40,085 nucleotides of DNA, taken from contig CALVJN010000013.1 of NCBI GenBank assembly GCA_944332205.1, positions 1-40,085 of the forward strand, written 5' to 3'. Positions 40,008 through 40,085 of the stretch are shown here, piece after piece. The notes beneath the pieces are model-generated. The model searched no databases. It saw only the letters and a list, made by a program, of their open reading frames with translations, and was not told where the DNA came from. The stretch is from an uncultured Bacilli bacterium (lineage in GTDB: Bacteria; Bacillota_I; Bacilli_A; RF39; UBA660). Every line of letters begins with the position of its first letter. Position 1 is the stretch's first letter. Position numbers and translations under genes: made by a program.

Positions 40008-40085
40008 GTGAACTTGTCAATAAAAAGTAGACACAAAAAGTTCTAATTAAACCCTAATTGAGTTCTATACTCGATTGGGGTTTTA
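40008..40085 (-). mobile_element. End of an IS3-family insertion sequence (rest beyond window)
   Basis: The last 13 codons of a transposase OrfB are visible on the minus strand, stopping at 40043: KTPIEYRTQLGFN matches the LTPxEYRxQL end of IS150/IS3-type transposases. About 30 bp further, TGTGAACTTGTCAATAAAAA begins near 40008 and looks like the terminal inverted repeat of such elements (TGxACTTGxCAATTTT style). The inner end and the other repeat are outside. A target-site duplication cannot be checked. Confidence 0.7.
40043..40085 (-). CDS. IS3-family transposase OrfB, C-terminal fragment at window edge
   Basis: Only the C-terminal KTPIEYRTQLGFN is visible. The frame is open to the window edge. 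This is the typical C-terminal signature of DDE transposases of the IS3 family (IS150 group). Nothing can be said about completeness. Confidence 0.65.
   Translation of the reverse strand, partial: KTPIEYRTQLGFN

Overview
The window is very AT-rich (roughly a quarter G+C by eye), uses the standard code (UGA is a stop, UGG is Trp) and carries strong GGAGG ribosome-binding sites. It also has several genes of the endospore coat: a CotJA-CotJB fusion, the 5' end of cotJC, two CotD-like proteins and two YjcZ-type sporulation miniproteins. With SufS/SufU, RecX, omega, a PrsA-type foldase and a desulfoferrodoxin, this fits a spore-forming, probably anaerobic, low-GC Bacillota (an uncultured gut Bacilli/Erysipelotrichia-like lineage is my guess; the sequence does not prove the taxon).

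Positions 1 to about 10.53 kb are one end of a temperate phage or phage-like element whose rest lies beyond the left edge. A leftward early operon encodes DnaD-type initiator, DnaB-type helicase, small coiled-coil proteins, a tyrosine recombinase, a sigma-factor-like regulator with an extra phage domain, an HNH nuclease and small proteins. A divergent lysogeny switch (two XRE regulators around a 15-bp perfect inverted repeat, ImmA/IrrE peptidase, membrane proteins) is followed by a large serine integrase. The integrase stops 8 bp before a junction where only the first ~31 codons of host cotJC survive. The element therefore sits inside a spore-coat gene, as the developmentally excised elements of sigK and spsM do.

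From 10.5 to 25.3 kb the host chromosome carries cotJ, tRNA-His, a AAA+ ATPase with a repetitive disordered tail, an SSB with an apparent AUU start, sufS-sufU, a HIT protein, an endonuclease/exonuclease/phosphatase protein, YjcZ-type genes behind a consensus sigma-K promoter, prsA, recX, rpoZ and a CapA / phosphodiester glycosidase operon. It ends with a NERD protein followed by a frameshifted CotD-like gene.

From 25.3 to 30.2 kb two directly repeated copies of a serine recombinase with a 58-codon companion ORF (one full, one truncated and fused to a foreign tail) flank a small P-loop kinase and a zinc dehydrogenase. A ~0.6-kb block of the copies looks identical while the adjoining 0.3 kb has diverged, which suggests recent gene conversion.

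From 30.4 to 40.1 kb lie desulfoferrodoxin, a DUF2871-type membrane protein, a CotD-like gene, an ABC-2 exporter (ATPase plus two permeases), a helical protein of unknown function, an SDR oxidoreductase, a cation-diffusion-facilitator, and an orphan LolD-like ATPase with two tiny upstream ORFs, one frameshifted. A GC-rich ~140-nt segment closed by a 10-bp stem (candidate structured RNA), a sigma region-4 protein and the end of an IS3-family element complete the window.
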